Positions 8,361 through 18,197 are shown, counted from the stretch's first letter. The stretch is 47,739 nt of DNA from Thermomonas sp. (GCA_020692565.1 JAIMKJ010000032.1:1018-48756), one strand, 5' to 3'. The notes: a model not told the origin generated them from the sequence alone. Made by a program: numbers and translations.

Positions 8361-9959
8361 CTACGGCTTCGGAGACAGGTGATAGGCGTCCGCGTCGAAA
8401 CGCCGGGTCTGCTGGCGGAACGCCCAGGTGAATCCGGGCCACAGCACGACATTACGGCCGCTCACCGGATGCCGGTACCAGCTGGTGCAACCGCCGGTCT
8501 GCCAGACCGAACGGCCCAGCCGTCGGTGCAGACGTTCGTTGAAGCGTTCCTGCACATCGGCACGCACCTCCACCTGCGCCAGGCCGCGCGCATCCATTGT
8601 CCGCAGTGCGTCCATCACGTAGGCGATCTGCGACTCGATCATGTAGATCATCGAATTGTGGCCGAGGCCGGTGTTCGGCCCCATCAGCAGGAACAGGTTC
8701 GGGAAGCCGCTGACGGTGGTGCCCTTGTAGGCCTGCGGCCCGTCGCGCCAGACCTCGATCAGGTCGCGCCCTTCGCTGCCGAAGATCAGCCCGCGCGGAA
8801 ACGGCGCGCTGGCCTTGAAACCGGTGCTGAGGATCAGCGCATCGAGACGGTGATGCGTGCCGTCCGCGGTGCGCACGCCATCGCGGTCGATCCCGACGAT
8901 GCGTTCGGTCGTCAGGGCGACGTTGTCGGCGCCGATCGCGGGGTAGTAATCGTTCGACAGCAGGATCCGCTTGCAGCCGATCCGATACTGCGGCATCAGC
9001 TTGTCGCGCAGTTGCGGATCGGCGACCTGGCGGCGCAGTTGGTTCGCCGCCAGCCAGCGATGCAGCATCATCAGCCGCGGGTCGAACACGAAGCCGAGCA
9101 CGCGTGCTTCCGCGGCCAGATACAGGCCCAGCCGCGACAAGGCGCGCCAGCCGGGCAGGCGGCGCAGCAGCGATTTTTCCAGCGCCGCGAACTGTCGGTC
9201 GGGCTTGGGCAGGATCCAGGGTGCGCTGCGCTGGAACACGGTCAGGCGCTCGACCTGCGGTTGGATCTGCGGCACGAACTGGATGGCCGAGGCGCCGGTG
9301 CCGATCACGCCGACGCGCTTGCCGGCCAAGGCGTAATCCTCGTCCCATTGCTGCGAATGGAACACCCGGCCGGCGAACGTCTCCAGCCCGGGAATGTCGG
9401 GACGGTCGTCGGGCAGCGACAGCGCGCCGGTGCCGGCGACCACCACGCGTGCGCGCAGCACCGAGCCGTCGGCCGCGGTGGCTTCCCACAGCGACGCGTC
9501 CTCGATCCAGCGCAGCGACACGATTTCGGTGTTCAGGCGCAGATGCGGATGCAGATCGTGCTTGCGCGCGCAATCGATGAGGTAATCGCGGATCTCCGGC
9601 TGGCCGGAAAAGCGCCGCGTCCAGCCGGTGTTGGGCGCGAAGGAAAACGAGTACAGATGCGAAGGCACGTCGCAGGCGCAGCCCGGATAGCGGTTGACCC
9701 ACCAGGTGCCGCCGATGCCGGCGGCCTTGTCGCAGATCGCGAAGTCGTGCCGACCCTGCTGGCGCAGGCGGATCGCCATGCCGATGCCGGAGAAACCGGC
9801 GCCGATGATCAGGACGCCGAGCACCGGCGTCGCGGTCTCGTCCGCTGCGGGTCGCGATGGCGCAGAGGATGCGTGCGCTGCGGCCTCATTGCCTGCCGCA
9901 TCGACCGCGGGCCCGGCAACACGCGCGTTATCCCGGTATCCGTCCGCGGGAATCGTCAT
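8361..9959 (-). CDS. Flavin-containing monooxygenase, Baeyer-Villiger type
   Basis: About 532 residues. An N-terminal FAD-binding GxGxxG is at residues 53-58 (IIGAGFSGIG), a second NADPH-binding VGVIGTGASAIQ lies near residue 210, and the Baeyer-Villiger fingerprint FAGRVFHSQQWD lies between them. Family enzymes insert oxygen next to carbonyls, and some oxidise amines or sulfides. It is the last gene of the fatty-amine operon and overlaps the HIT gene by 32 bp if it starts at the ATG at 9959; an upstream ATG at 10010 would extend the overlap. The Ala-rich first 40 residues are probably disordered. Substrate: possibly the aldehyde, amine or lipid product of the cluster (inference). Confidence 0.88.
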   Translation of the reverse strand: MTIPADGYRDNARVAGPAVDAAGNEAAAHASSAPSRPAADETATPVLGVLIIGAGFSGIGMAIRLRQQGRHDFAICDKAAGIGGTWWVNRYPGCACDVPSHLYSFSFAPNTGWTRRFSGQPEIRDYLIDCARKHDLHPHLRLNTEIVSLRWIEDASLWEATAADGSVLRARVVVAGTGALSLPDDRPDIPGLETFAGRVFHSQQWDEDYALAGKRVGVIGTGASAIQFVPQIQPQVERLTVFQRSAPWILPKPDRQFAALEKSLLRRLPGWRALSRLGLYLAAEARVLGFVFDPRLMMLHRWLAANQLRRQVADPQLRDKLMPQYRIGCKRILLSNDYYPAIGADNVALTTERIVGIDRDGVRTADGTHHRLDALILSTGFKASAPFPRGLIFGSEGRDLIEVWRDGPQAYKGTTVSGFPNLFLLMGPNTGLGHNSMIYMIESQIAYVMDALRTMDARGLAQVEVRADVQERFNERLHRRLGRSVWQTGGCTSWYRHPVSGRNVVLWPGFTWAFRQQTRRFDADAYHLSPKP

Positions 9960-10422
9960 CGCCGGACTCCGCCCATGCCGCCGGCCACTGTGCGGCGATG
10001 GCATCGGCATGGACCTGCAGCGCCGCGGGTTTGGTGCGTGGCCCGAACAGGCCAGTGAAGTGCAGCAGTACGCGCCAGAAGAAACCGATCGCGTCGCCGC
10101 GGCTGCGCGGCACCAGATGCAGATGCACGTGCGGGATGTGCTGGTTGGCCGCCTTGCCGTCGTTGACGATCAGCTGCGAGCCTTCCACGCCAAGGCCGGC
10201 GCGTCGCTGCGCGGCGATCAGCGCATCCATGACCCGGTACAGATGCTGTCGGGTGGCGGCGTCGAGCTGGTCGAGCCGTTCGGCATGCGCCAGCGGAATC
10301 AGCAGCACGTGGCCGGGCGCGAGCGGATGCACGTCCATGAACGCGACACAGCGCGCGTCGCGATGGACCACGACCGCCGGCTCGGTGCCGGCGGCGATCT
10401 TGCAGAACAGGCACTGCGGCAT
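9928..10422 (-). CDS. HIT family hydrolase
   Basis: A 164-residue histidine-triad protein. The triad HVHLHL is at residues 98-103, with CLFCKI at the N-terminus, which may bind zinc as in HinT/FHIT relatives. HIT proteins cleave nucleoside phosphoramidates and adenylated by-products. In a cluster with an acyl-adenylating ligase it could remove aberrant adenylates or AMP-amine adducts, but that is inference. The C-terminal extension after residue 105 (GFFWRVLLHFTGLFG) is longer than in HinT. It lies 45 bp downstream of a desaturase gene and overlaps the monooxygenase gene. It differs from the housekeeping hinT at 36180. Confidence 0.85.
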   Translation of the reverse strand: MPQCLFCKIAAGTEPAVVVHRDARCVAFMDVHPLAPGHVLLIPLAHAERLDQLDAATRQHLYRVMDALIAAQRRAGLGVEGSQLIVNDGKAANQHIPHVHLHLVPRSRGDAIGFFWRVLLHFTGLFGPRTKPAALQVHADAIAAQWPAAWAESGDDDSRGRIPG

Positions 10423-10467
10423 CCTGCGGGCTCCTTGTGCGTTGCGTCTTCGCGCAGATGTCGGCGC

Positions 10468-11541
10468 TCATGCCCCCGTCTTCCCGGCTGTGGCCGCGCT
10501 GGCGTCCCGCTCGACGTGCTCGACATCGCGACCGCGCAACACCCGCGACAGCAGCATCGGGTCGCGCTGGTAGGCGCGATCCTGCAGCAGGCGATGCAAC
10601 TTCGGCAGATGGTAGAACGGCACCGCCGGATAGACGTGGTGCTCGACATGGTAATTGATGTTGGCCCAGAGCAGGCCGATGGTCGGACTGGTCACGGTGA
10701 TGGTGTTGCGGGCCAGATCCAGACGGCCGTGGTGACGATCGCCGAAGGTCGCCATCGGGTAGTGCTCGTAACCGCGCGAGATCGGATTGATGACCATCGT
10801 CAGCACCAGCAGCGGAATGACCACGATCAGTGCGAACAGATCCAGCCGTCCGTACCACGCGAACGCGGCGGCGATCGCGGCCATGCTGGCCAGGTTGAAG
10901 CTCAGCTCGCGCAGCACCATGCCGCGCACCTGCGGGCCATAACGCGTCATCGACAGCCAGGTGAAACGTGCGGCGAAGGTGGCGATGCGCGGGATCATCC
11001 AGCGCCGTCCGCCGGTGTAGTGCCAGTCGTCCGGATCGTGCTCGGGATCGCCGAGGTAACGATGATGGCGGCGGTGGCATTCGGTGAAGGCGGTGAACGG
11101 AAAGACGATGAACCAGGCCATGAAACGGCCCATCCACAGGTTGGCGGCGGCGGAGCGGAACGCGTTGCGATGGCCGCATTCGTGCTGCAGCACGGTCAGC
11201 GCATGCAACTGACTGGCGACCACCAGCACCGCGAGCAGCGTGATCGCCCAATGGCCGCTGAGCACGATCGCCGCCACGCCCGCGGCCCACACCGCGACAT
11301 GCAGCGCGGCCCACAGCAGGAAGCGGACCGGCTGCGGTTTCAGCAGCGCGGTGAGTTCTGCGTGGCGTTCGCGGTCGACCTTCAGCGCGGCGCGCTGCGC
11401 GAGGCGGTAGGCGTCCTCGGCCTGGAAACGATCGTCGTGGCCGCCGTCGTTGCCGGCATCGCCCGAGGCCGGCGCAGCCGTGGGTGCGGGCGAGGAGCGG
11501 GCGTCGTCGCGGATCGCATCGAGCATGGTGTTCACCTTCAT
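10468..11541 (-). CDS. Membrane fatty acid desaturase 1
   Basis: A 357-residue integral membrane di-iron desaturase. The three histidine boxes are HECGH (120-124), HRRHH (156-160) and HVEHH (about 294-298), with hydrophobic pairs around residues 73-115 and 205-250. Enzymes of this class introduce double bonds, hydroxyls or triple bonds into acyl chains. The N-terminal 40 residues are Asp/Gly-rich and probably disordered; the ATG at 11541 and one five codons later are both possible. It lies 19 bp downstream of the ferredoxin-reductase gene, the likely source of electrons. Confidence 0.9.
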   Translation of the reverse strand: MKVNTMLDAIRDDARSSPAPTAAPASGDAGNDGGHDDRFQAEDAYRLAQRAALKVDRERHAELTALLKPQPVRFLLWAALHVAVWAAGVAAIVLSGHWAITLLAVLVVASQLHALTVLQHECGHRNAFRSAAANLWMGRFMAWFIVFPFTAFTECHRRHHRYLGDPEHDPDDWHYTGGRRWMIPRIATFAARFTWLSMTRYGPQVRGMVLRELSFNLASMAAIAAAFAWYGRLDLFALIVVIPLLVLTMVINPISRGYEHYPMATFGDRHHGRLDLARNTITVTSPTIGLLWANINYHVEHHVYPAVPFYHLPKLHRLLQDRAYQRDPMLLSRVLRGRDVEHVERDASAATAGKTGA

Positions 11542-11560
11542 GGCAGATCGTTGCGCAGCA

Positions 11561-12619
11561 TCATTCGATGCGCAGCCGCAGTTCTTCGCTGATCGGGTAG
11601 CCGATGCACATCAGCGCATGGCCCTGTTTCACTTCGGCGGCCGACAGGCCGTGTTCCTCGCGCATGCGGATCTCGCCGGACAGGCGCGTGCACATGCAGG
11701 CGGTGCAGAACCCGCTGCGGCACGAAAACGGCGGTTGCAGACCGCTGGCCAGCGCAGCTTCGAGCAGGGTCTGGCCCGGGGCGACCGTGAATTCGACGGG
11801 TTCGCCGTGCAGATCCAGGTGCACGCGCGTGGATGTGGCGGATTGCGCGCCCGGGATCGCGGCCGGCGCCGCAGCCGGTTTGGGCGGCGAGAAGCTTTCC
11901 ATGTGGATCGCCGATGCCGGCACGCCGCAGGCCGCGAGTCCGGCGGTGACTTCTTCCATCATGCCGCCCGGGCCGCAGGCGTAGAACTCGGTGCGACCTG
12001 CGTCCCATGTCGGCAATGCGGCCAGCACCTCGACCACGCGCTCGCGGGTCAGGCGGCCGCTGTGGTCGCAGGGCGCGTCCGGGCGCGACAGCACGTGCAG
12101 CACGCGCAGGCGTTCCGGGAACATCGCCTGCAGGCGTTCGAGTTTGTCGCGGAAGATCACCGAGTCGGTGTTGCGGTTGCCGTAGACCAGCGAGACACGC
12201 GAACCAGGCTCGAAATGCAGCGCCGACTTGAGGATCGAGAATATCGGGGTGATTCCGCTGCCGGCCGCGAACAGCACCAGATGACGACGTTCGCCCGCCT
12301 GCGGCGAAAAGACGAAGCGGCCGTGCGCGCCGAGCGTGCGCAGCGAGTCGCCGGCGCTCAGTCCCTGCACCAGACGGTTGGACACCTGGCCGCCGGCGAT
12401 GCGCTTGACCGTGATCGACAGGGTCTTGTCCAGTCCGGGCGTGCTGCTGATCGAATACGCGCGGCAACCCTTGCCGCCGTCGGCATCCACTTCCAGGGTC
12501 AGGTACTGGCCCGCGGCGTACTGGATCCTGCGCAGCAGCGGCTGCTTGAGATGGATGGTCACCGCGTCGTCGGTCTCGCGTTCGACCGAGGCGACCTTGA
12601 GCGTGGTCGATTTGCTCAT
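11561..12619 (-). CDS. Ferredoxin-NADP reductase fused to 2Fe-2S ferredoxin
   Basis: A 352-residue electron-transfer protein. An FAD domain (RAYSISSTPG, about 53-62) and an NAD(P)H domain (LFAAGSGITPIFSIL; YACGPGGMMEEV) are followed, after a Pro/Ala linker at about 252-270, by a plant-type 2Fe-2S ferredoxin domain with the ligand pattern CRSGFCTACMC and a later Cys (ALMCIGYP). The order FNR-then-ferredoxin matches reductases that feed membrane desaturases and hydroxylases. Its place between two desaturase genes, with an ATGA overlap upstream, argues that it powers both. The ATG at 12619 overlaps the preceding stop. Confidence 0.92.
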   Translation of the reverse strand: MSKSTTLKVASVERETDDAVTIHLKQPLLRRIQYAAGQYLTLEVDADGGKGCRAYSISSTPGLDKTLSITVKRIAGGQVSNRLVQGLSAGDSLRTLGAHGRFVFSPQAGERRHLVLFAAGSGITPIFSILKSALHFEPGSRVSLVYGNRNTDSVIFRDKLERLQAMFPERLRVLHVLSRPDAPCDHSGRLTRERVVEVLAALPTWDAGRTEFYACGPGGMMEEVTAGLAACGVPASAIHMESFSPPKPAAAPAAIPGAQSATSTRVHLDLHGEPVEFTVAPGQTLLEAALASGLQPPFSCRSGFCTACMCTRLSGEIRMREEHGLSAAEVKQGHALMCIGYPISEELRLRIE

Positions 12620-13935
12620 GGCTGGCGACAACCTTCGGCATCGAGTGCCGGTGCCTGTGGACGCGACGCGGCGCCCGCCGCTGCGGCGCGGCGCTGGTGG
12701 CGCAGTTCGTGCTCGGCGATCGGCGCGGGCGCGACGCGGCGTTTCAGCAGTTCGACCTTCTGCGCGTGGCTCAGCGGTTCCCACCATTCCAGCTTGTCGG
12801 CCATCGCGTCGAAGCGGCGCAGCATCAGGCGCAGGAACAGGTCGAGGACGCCGTAGTCGCGGAACACGATCGAACCGGCGGCCTTCATCTCCGGTTTGAT
12901 CCGCTCGAACAGGGCAGGGCTCTCCGACCAGTGCACGTTCTCCCAGTGGTGGTGGCAGACGTGGTAACCCTCGTTGAACGCGTTCACCGGCTTTTCCAGC
13001 AGGGTCACGGTGTTGACCATGAAGTCCCTGGGGTCGCCCTGTTCGCCGTAGAACGCGTGCTGCGCCCAATGGATCACGCCCATCAGGAAGTTGCTGGCGC
13101 ACCACGGCACCAGCATGAACAACACCGCGATCGGCAGGCTGTACCAGGCCAGCAGCGCGAACAGGGACAGGTGCACGAGATTGCTGACGATCATGCTGCG
13201 CATCTGCGCCGGCTTGCGCTTGCTGCGGAAGTACAGGTAAGGCGAGACCAGCAGTTGCTGGTACATGACCTCGCGGACCATGTAGACCAGGAAATCGCGA
13301 ACGCTGGCGTGGTCGTAGCGCGCGGTGGCGTAGACGTCCAGCGGGCCGGCGTTCTCGCGATGATGCTGTTGCAGGTGCGCCGCGGCGTGCGGGGTGAGCC
13401 CCATCGGCAGGCAGAAGTACATGTAGAGGAAGGAATTGCCGGTCAGTTTCTCCATCGCGCTGGCGCGCTTGAACACGCCGCCGACGCGATGGCCTTCCTG
13501 GTGCATCGAGCTGAAGCTGCGCGCGAACCCGCGGATGTTCGGGCCGTACACGCAGGCGTAGAACAGCAGCGCCAGCAGCCACGACGGCTCGCCGATGATC
13601 AGTTGCACGATCAGCACCGGGTAAGCGGTCCATGCCAGGGTGATCGCGGCCGCCAGGATCGGTTCGTCGCGCGGATCCTTCAGCACCCGGTTCGCCAGGC
13701 GCTGGACCTGGCGATGGTAGGCGGAGGCGATCGCGCTGGAACCGGTGCGCACGCCGGGAATGCGTTCCAGCAGGCGCCGGCCGACATGCAGGGCCAGCGA
13801 CAGCGACAAAACCACCCCGACCGCGGCAGCGTTGAACACCATCAGCAGCGCGAACACCGGCATCGCCAACCAGTGGAACACCGGTCCGACATTGCCGGGA
13901 CGCTGGGGGTAGAGGCTTTCCATTGTCGTCGCCAT
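12616..13935 (-). CDS. Membrane fatty acid desaturase 2 (divergent)
   Basis: A 439-residue di-iron membrane protein. Histidine boxes are HQEGH (145-149), HLQQHH (187-192) and HVCHHH (about 325-330), with membrane spans at about 20-48, 96-132 and 245-285. It is clearly more distant from the other two desaturases in the window: it is longer, has a soluble C-terminal part of about 80 residues, and its second box has an expanded spacing. The family includes desaturases, acetylenases and hydroxylases, so regiochemistry cannot be read. Its stop codon overlaps the start of the reductase gene (ATGA). Confidence 0.82.
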   Translation of the reverse strand: MATTMESLYPQRPGNVGPVFHWLAMPVFALLMVFNAAAVGVVLSLSLALHVGRRLLERIPGVRTGSSAIASAYHRQVQRLANRVLKDPRDEPILAAAITLAWTAYPVLIVQLIIGEPSWLLALLFYACVYGPNIRGFARSFSSMHQEGHRVGGVFKRASAMEKLTGNSFLYMYFCLPMGLTPHAAAHLQQHHRENAGPLDVYATARYDHASVRDFLVYMVREVMYQQLLVSPYLYFRSKRKPAQMRSMIVSNLVHLSLFALLAWYSLPIAVLFMLVPWCASNFLMGVIHWAQHAFYGEQGDPRDFMVNTVTLLEKPVNAFNEGYHVCHHHWENVHWSESPALFERIKPEMKAAGSIVFRDYGVLDLFLRLMLRRFDAMADKLEWWEPLSHAQKVELLKRRVAPAPIAEHELRHQRRAAAAGAASRPQAPALDAEGCRQP

Positions 13936-13968
13936 GGTCAGGTTCCTGGAGTGCGCTCGATCCGCCGC

Positions 13969-15177
13969 TCAGGCGGCGATGCGATCGCCTTCGTCCGCTG
14001 TCGACGCGATGACGCCTGTGGCGGACGCGCCTTGCGCCATCGCGGCCGGTTCCGCCGATTCGCGCAGGAACTGGGCCAGCATCGGCGCGGCGGCGGTGCG
14101 CGAGATCGGGTGGAAGCAGATCGCACGCGAAGCGGCCAGCAGGTACGGCACTTCGTCGGAAGAAATGAAAGCCATGCCGCCCAGCAGTTCGACGGCCAGA
14201 TTGGTGGCGCGCTCGATCGCGCCCTGCACCAGGAAACGGGTGCACAGCGCCTTGTTGTAGGCATTCTCGTCCGCGCTGCCGTCTTCCTCCAGTTCGCGCG
14301 CGCTGCCGATCAGCGCCTGGTGCGCGCCTTCCAGTTCGATCGCCAATTGCGCGAGCTGGAAGTCGTCGACGTTGCGCTTGGTCAGCAGGCGCTCCACCAG
14401 TGCCGAGGCCACGCCGAGGTAAGTCGCGCCGACCATCAGCTGGAACCAGCACAGCCCGGCCAGCGATGCGCGCTGCGCGAACGCGGCGACTTCCAGATCG
14501 TCGTCCGCATTCGGCAGCAGCATGCGCTCGTCGGGAACGAACACATTGTCGAACACCAGCGCGTTGCTGTCGGCCGCGCGCAGCACGTGGGTGTTCCAGA
14601 ACGGCTGGCGGCTGATCGGGCTGCCGTCGGTGAACACCACCGCGAAGCCTTCCACGGTGCTGCCGTCGTCCTGCTCGCGGGCCACGCCGACCGCGATCAC
14701 GTCCATGTGGTGGCTCATCGTGCAGGGTTTCTTGGTGCCGCTCAGCAGATAGCCCCCGTCGGCCGGCCGGACCTTGACGCTGGCGTTGAAGATGCCCGAG
14801 CCGGGCTTGCCCTCGGCGAACGCCGATGCGACCAGCAGCTGGTAGGCGGCGACGCCCTGCAACAGTTCGTCCGCGGCGGCGATGCCGCCGAGCTGCACCA
14901 CCGTGGCGATGGTGTGATGGTGCATGGTCATCATCACCGCCAGCGAGGGGCACAGCGCGCCGACCGCGCGCAGGATCTCGACCGTCTCCGCCGGCGAAGC
15001 GCCGATGCCGCCGAAGCGCTGGGGAATGATCAGGCCGGCCGCGCGGTATTCGCGCAGCAGCGCGCACAGTTCGGCCGGATCGGCGTTCTCCAGGTTCATC
15101 AGCCCGCGCGCGCGCAGTGCGGCGATCAGGCCCGGCAGGCGGTGTTCGGTAGCGTCGAGGGCGGATTGCAGAGGCAT
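13969..15177 (-). CDS. Acyl-CoA dehydrogenase-like flavoprotein
   Basis: A 402-residue member of the acyl-CoA dehydrogenase family: an N-terminal helical domain (IIPQRFGGIGAS), a middle beta domain (LLSGTKKPCTMSHHMDVIAVG) and a C-terminal helical domain. In this cluster an ACP-bound acyl chain is the likely substrate. The tambjamine pathway uses a comparable enzyme (TamP) to desaturate the acyl chain before it becomes an amine. It lies 30 bp downstream of the aminotransferase-reductase gene. The active-site base is not identified with confidence. Confidence 0.88.
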   Translation of the reverse strand: MPLQSALDATEHRLPGLIAALRARGLMNLENADPAELCALLREYRAAGLIIPQRFGGIGASPAETVEILRAVGALCPSLAVMMTMHHHTIATVVQLGGIAAADELLQGVAAYQLLVASAFAEGKPGSGIFNASVKVRPADGGYLLSGTKKPCTMSHHMDVIAVGVAREQDDGSTVEGFAVVFTDGSPISRQPFWNTHVLRAADSNALVFDNVFVPDERMLLPNADDDLEVAAFAQRASLAGLCWFQLMVGATYLGVASALVERLLTKRNVDDFQLAQLAIELEGAHQALIGSARELEEDGSADENAYNKALCTRFLVQGAIERATNLAVELLGGMAFISSDEVPYLLAASRAICFHPISRTAAAPMLAQFLRESAEPAAMAQGASATGVIASTADEGDRIAA

Positions 15178-15207
15178 GATCGAGGTCCTGGTGAAAAGTG
15201 AGGGGGC

Positions 15208-17940
15208 TCAGCCGGCCTTGGCGATCGGCTGTGCGGAGGGGTGCGCGACGGCCGGCGCGAAGCCGAACGCCTGCGCGAGCGCGAAGATGTCTTCGGCGTC
15301 TTCCAGCGGCGGGCGTTTGCCGATGCTGTAGTCGCGGCGTTTGCCGGCCATGGTCAGGACGATGGTTTCGGCGAGGCAGCTGAAGGCCACGCCGGTCGGC
15401 AGGTTGGTGAGGTTCTGCTGGCCGAAGCGACAGGTCGGATCGGGCATGTGGATCAGCCCGCCCTCGATCACGGTCACGTCCGGCCGCTGCGGCAGGGTGG
15501 CGTGGCCGATGTCCGGCGGCTGCGCGCAGTCGCACAGGATCGCGTTGGCATGGAGCATGGCCGGATCGATGAATGCGGTGCCGTTGGACGTCGCCGACAG
15601 CACCACTTCCAGGCGCGGCAGCCAGTGCGCCAGATCGGAAGCGATCGTCACCGGCGGCATCGCCTCGCGATCGCGTCGGGCCAGTGCGTCGATGGTGTCG
15701 AACAGCGTGCGCAGGCCGTCTTCGTCGTCGGCGCGCTCGATCCATGCATCGATCGTGGCCGCGTTCGGCAGCAGTGGCGCGATGCTGCGTGCGATACCGG
15801 TCGGCGTCCCCGCGTTCGACGCCTGTCCGTCGCGCAGGCTGCGCAGCGCGGCCAGATACAGTTCGCCGCCGACCCGCCGCAGCTCGTCCATCGCGCCCAG
15901 ATTGGCGGCGTTTCCGAGCAGCACCAGATGTTCGGCGAACCGGCCCAGGCGCAGGCTCGCGAGACGGCCGACCGAGCCGTAGGCGCCGATCACGCCGGTC
16001 AGGCGTCGCGCCAGCGGCGGCCCGCGCTGGGCGCAGGTCGCGATCAGCGATTCGACGCCGACCATCGCGGTCAGGCTGTTGCCGGTGGTGGTGGACCAGC
16101 GGTCGCAGACCACATCCGCGCCCGCGCCGGAAATCACCGAGGTGTAGGCGCCAAGGCCGAGGAAGTCGACGTCGAGCTTGCGCACCGCGTCCAGGTAGTT
16201 GCCGATCAGCTTGCGTCGGCGCGTCGGATTGAGGCGCATCAGATCGCGCGGCTGCAGCAGGCTGGCGACCAGCCAGCCCTCGGCGTAGTCGCCGTCGCGG
16301 TTGTAGACCCGGCGCGCGTGATACGACACACCGGCGTCCAGATCGGGTTTGGCCCAGTCGGAGAACTCGGCCAGCCAGTCCTGCATGAAGAATTTTTCGT
16401 CGTCGTCCAGGCCCAGCGCATCGACCACGGCATCGCCGTTGACGCTGTCCTGGGTGGTGGGGTGCATCAGGAACGCGAAGCGTCCCAGGCAGCGGCCCGG
16501 GCGTGTGCGCGGGCCGGGCGCGGCCAGCACCGGACGCGACGCGGCTTGCGCGCGCGAACCGGAAAAACCGTGCGCATGCAGGATCAGGCGATGCTGCTCG
16601 CCCTGCGCGATCAATGCCGCGGCTGCGGCCAATCCGCCGAGCAGCACGTCGATCTCGTGGATCGAAATGACGAATGAGGGCTGGATGCGCAGCACGTTGC
16701 TTTCGCTGAGCGTGGGCAGGCAGTACACGCCGTGGCGCGCCTTGAGATACCCGCAGACGATCGGCACCAGCGCGCCGAACGCGCTGGCCAGCGACAGGGT
16801 GTAGAGACGATCGCCTGGCCAACTGCGGAACTTCAGCCCGAGCATCAGGCCGCGCCCGTCGACACCCTCGAACACGTCCGGCCAAACTTCTACGAGGCGA
16901 TCCAGACCGGCGCGCAGATACGCGCCCAGTTCGCCGACGCGGGTCACGATCGCGCCGTCGTCGGCGGTCAGGCGGTCGAGCACGGCCAGTGCGATCGACG
17001 CAGTGAAACCGTTCACCGCGAAGGTCGAGCTGTGGTGACGGTCGAAGTCGCGGCTCCAGGCGTTCTCGCCGTACAGGCAGGCGGCGATCGGCACGAGGCC
17101 GCCGCCGAGCGCCTTGGCCAGCAGCAGCACGTCGGGTTCCAGACCCTCGGCCTGCGCCGCGAACAGATGGCCGGTGCGACCCAGGCCGGTCTGGATCTCG
17201 TCGAGCACGAACAGCGCGCCATGCCGTTTGCACAGCGCCTGGGCCGCCGGCAGATAACCCGGCGGCGGTGTGATCATGCCGGCTTCGCCCTGGACCGCTT
17301 CGACGAAGAACGCGGCCACGCGCTGTTCGCGCAGGATCGTTTCCAGCGCATCGAGATCGCCGTAGGGCACATGCGCATAACCGTCGCCACGGACCAGGAA
17401 CGGCTCGCGATACACGCGCTTGCCGGTCACGCCGACGGCGCCGAGCGTCTTGCCGTGGAAGCCGCTCGCGGTGCCGACCACCAGCTCGCGGTGGGTCGCG
17501 GCGCGCGCCAGCTTGATCGCGGCCTCGACCACTTCCGCGCCGCTGGTGGCGAAGCTGACCCGGGTCATGCGCCCCGGCGCCAGCGCGATCAGCCGACGCG
17601 CCAGGGTTTCGGCATCGGGATTGAGCAGCGGCTGGACATAGGTGGGTCGGCCCGAATCGAGGAAACGCGTCGCCGCGTCGATGATCGGCTGCGGACCGTA
17701 GCCGAACGGCACCGCGCCGAACTGGCCGACGAAGTCGATCAGCACCTCGCCGCGCGCGGTGACGATCCGGCTGCCGCGCGCGCTGGCGACGGTTTCGTCC
17801 AGTCCGGCGAAATCCAGCAACTCCTGCCGCGTGCGGTTGATCGCGGTCGTGGCGTTGTCGCCATGCGGTCCCATCTGTCCGCCGACGGTCGCGGTCGCGG
17901 CGGCAGGCTCGACGGGAGGCGTCGCGACCGTCGTCTTCAT
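15208..17940 (-). CDS. Class III aminotransferase fused to acyl-ACP reductase-like domain
   Basis: A 910-residue two-domain enzyme. Residues about 30-450 form a class III PLP aminotransferase: Asp247 in [15 protein letters not shown] and the PLP lysine Lys276 in [10 protein letters not shown]. Residues about 490-895 resemble cyanobacterial long-chain acyl-ACP reductase: [11 protein letters not shown] (595-604), TTTGNSLTA (617-625), a Rossmann GAYGSVG (652-658), and [11 protein letters not shown] with the candidate thioester Cys855. Together they would reduce an acyl-ACP to an aldehyde and convert it to a primary amine. The same two-activity design is known for TamH in tambjamine synthesis. 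The start ATG overlaps the ACP stop; the open frame extends upstream through ACP but the domain starts here. Confidence 0.88.
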   Translation of the reverse strand: MKTTVATPPVEPAAATATVGGQMGPHGDNATTAINRTRQELLDFAGLDETVASARGSRIVTARGEVLIDFVGQFGAVPFGYGPQPIIDAATRFLDSGRPTYVQPLLNPDAETLARRLIALAPGRMTRVSFATSGAEVVEAAIKLARAATHRELVVGTASGFHGKTLGAVGVTGKRVYREPFLVRGDGYAHVPYGDLDALETILREQRVAAFFVEAVQGEAGMITPPPGYLPAAQALCKRHGALFVLDEIQTGLGRTGHLFAAQAEGLEPDVLLLAKALGGGLVPIAACLYGENAWSRDFDRHHSSTFAVNGFTASIALAVLDRLTADDGAIVTRVGELGAYLRAGLDRLVEVWPDVFEGVDGRGLMLGLKFRSWPGDRLYTLSLASAFGALVPIVCGYLKARHGVYCLPTLSESNVLRIQPSFVISIHEIDVLLGGLAAAAALIAQGEQHRLILHAHGFSGSRAQAASRPVLAAPGPRTRPGRCLGRFAFLMHPTTQDSVNGDAVVDALGLDDDEKFFMQDWLAEFSDWAKPDLDAGVSYHARRVYNRDGDYAEGWLVASLLQPRDLMRLNPTRRRKLIGNYLDAVRKLDVDFLGLGAYTSVISGAGADVVCDRWSTTTGNSLTAMVGVESLIATCAQRGPPLARRLTGVIGAYGSVGRLASLRLGRFAEHLVLLGNAANLGAMDELRRVGGELYLAALRSLRDGQASNAGTPTGIARSIAPLLPNAATIDAWIERADDEDGLRTLFDTIDALARRDREAMPPVTIASDLAHWLPRLEVVLSATSNGTAFIDPAMLHANAILCDCAQPPDIGHATLPQRPDVTVIEGGLIHMPDPTCRFGQQNLTNLPTGVAFSCLAETIVLTMAGKRRDYSIGKRPPLEDAEDIFALAQAFGFAPAVAHPSAQPIAKAG

Positions 17941-18197
17941 TGCAGACCTCCCGATTCGGTGTTGAGTACCGTGTGCAGGTGTTCGCAGACCTTGCGCACG
18001 TTGTCGTGGCGATAGGCCAGCTCGGGATCCAGTGCGACACCGAAGCGATCTTCCAGCTCGGCCGACAGGCCGACGATGAGCACCGAATCGATGCCCATGT
18101 CCTGGAACGAACGTTCCACGTCCAGGGTGCCGTATTCGATCTCGAGCAGATCGGCCACTACGCCGGTCACGGAACTGGTGATGTCGTCGATACGCAC
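17937..18197 (-). CDS. Acyl carrier protein
   Basis: An 86-residue ACP. The phosphopantetheine serine is Ser38 in FQDMGIDSVLIVGL, on an acidic helical bundle of normal ACP length. The start is GTG at 18197, 4-5 nt after a clear GGAGG; no ATG gives a full domain. Its stop overlaps the ATG of the aminotransferase-reductase gene, so carrier and releasing enzyme are made in step. It presumably receives the acyl group from the acyl-AMP ligase and presents it to the desaturases and reductase. Confidence 0.93.
   Translation of the reverse strand: MRIDDITSSVTGVVADLLEIEYGTLDVERSFQDMGIDSVLIVGLSAELEDRFGVALDPELAYRHDNVRKVCEHLHTVLNTESGGLQ

Noticed and set aside
12697..15201. An 834-codon open frame on the plus strand
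   Set aside because: It is antisense to desaturase 2 and the acyl-CoA-dehydrogenase gene, both with clear motifs, and its translation is His/Gln/Arg-rich low-complexity sequence without recognisable domains.
11561..18040. A 2,159-codon open frame on the minus strand
   Set aside because: It joins the real ferredoxin-reductase frame at its left end to out-of-frame sequence of desaturase 2, the dehydrogenase and the aminotransferase fusion. Its upstream part is Arg/Pro/Gly-rich with no domain; long shadow frames are expected at this GC content.
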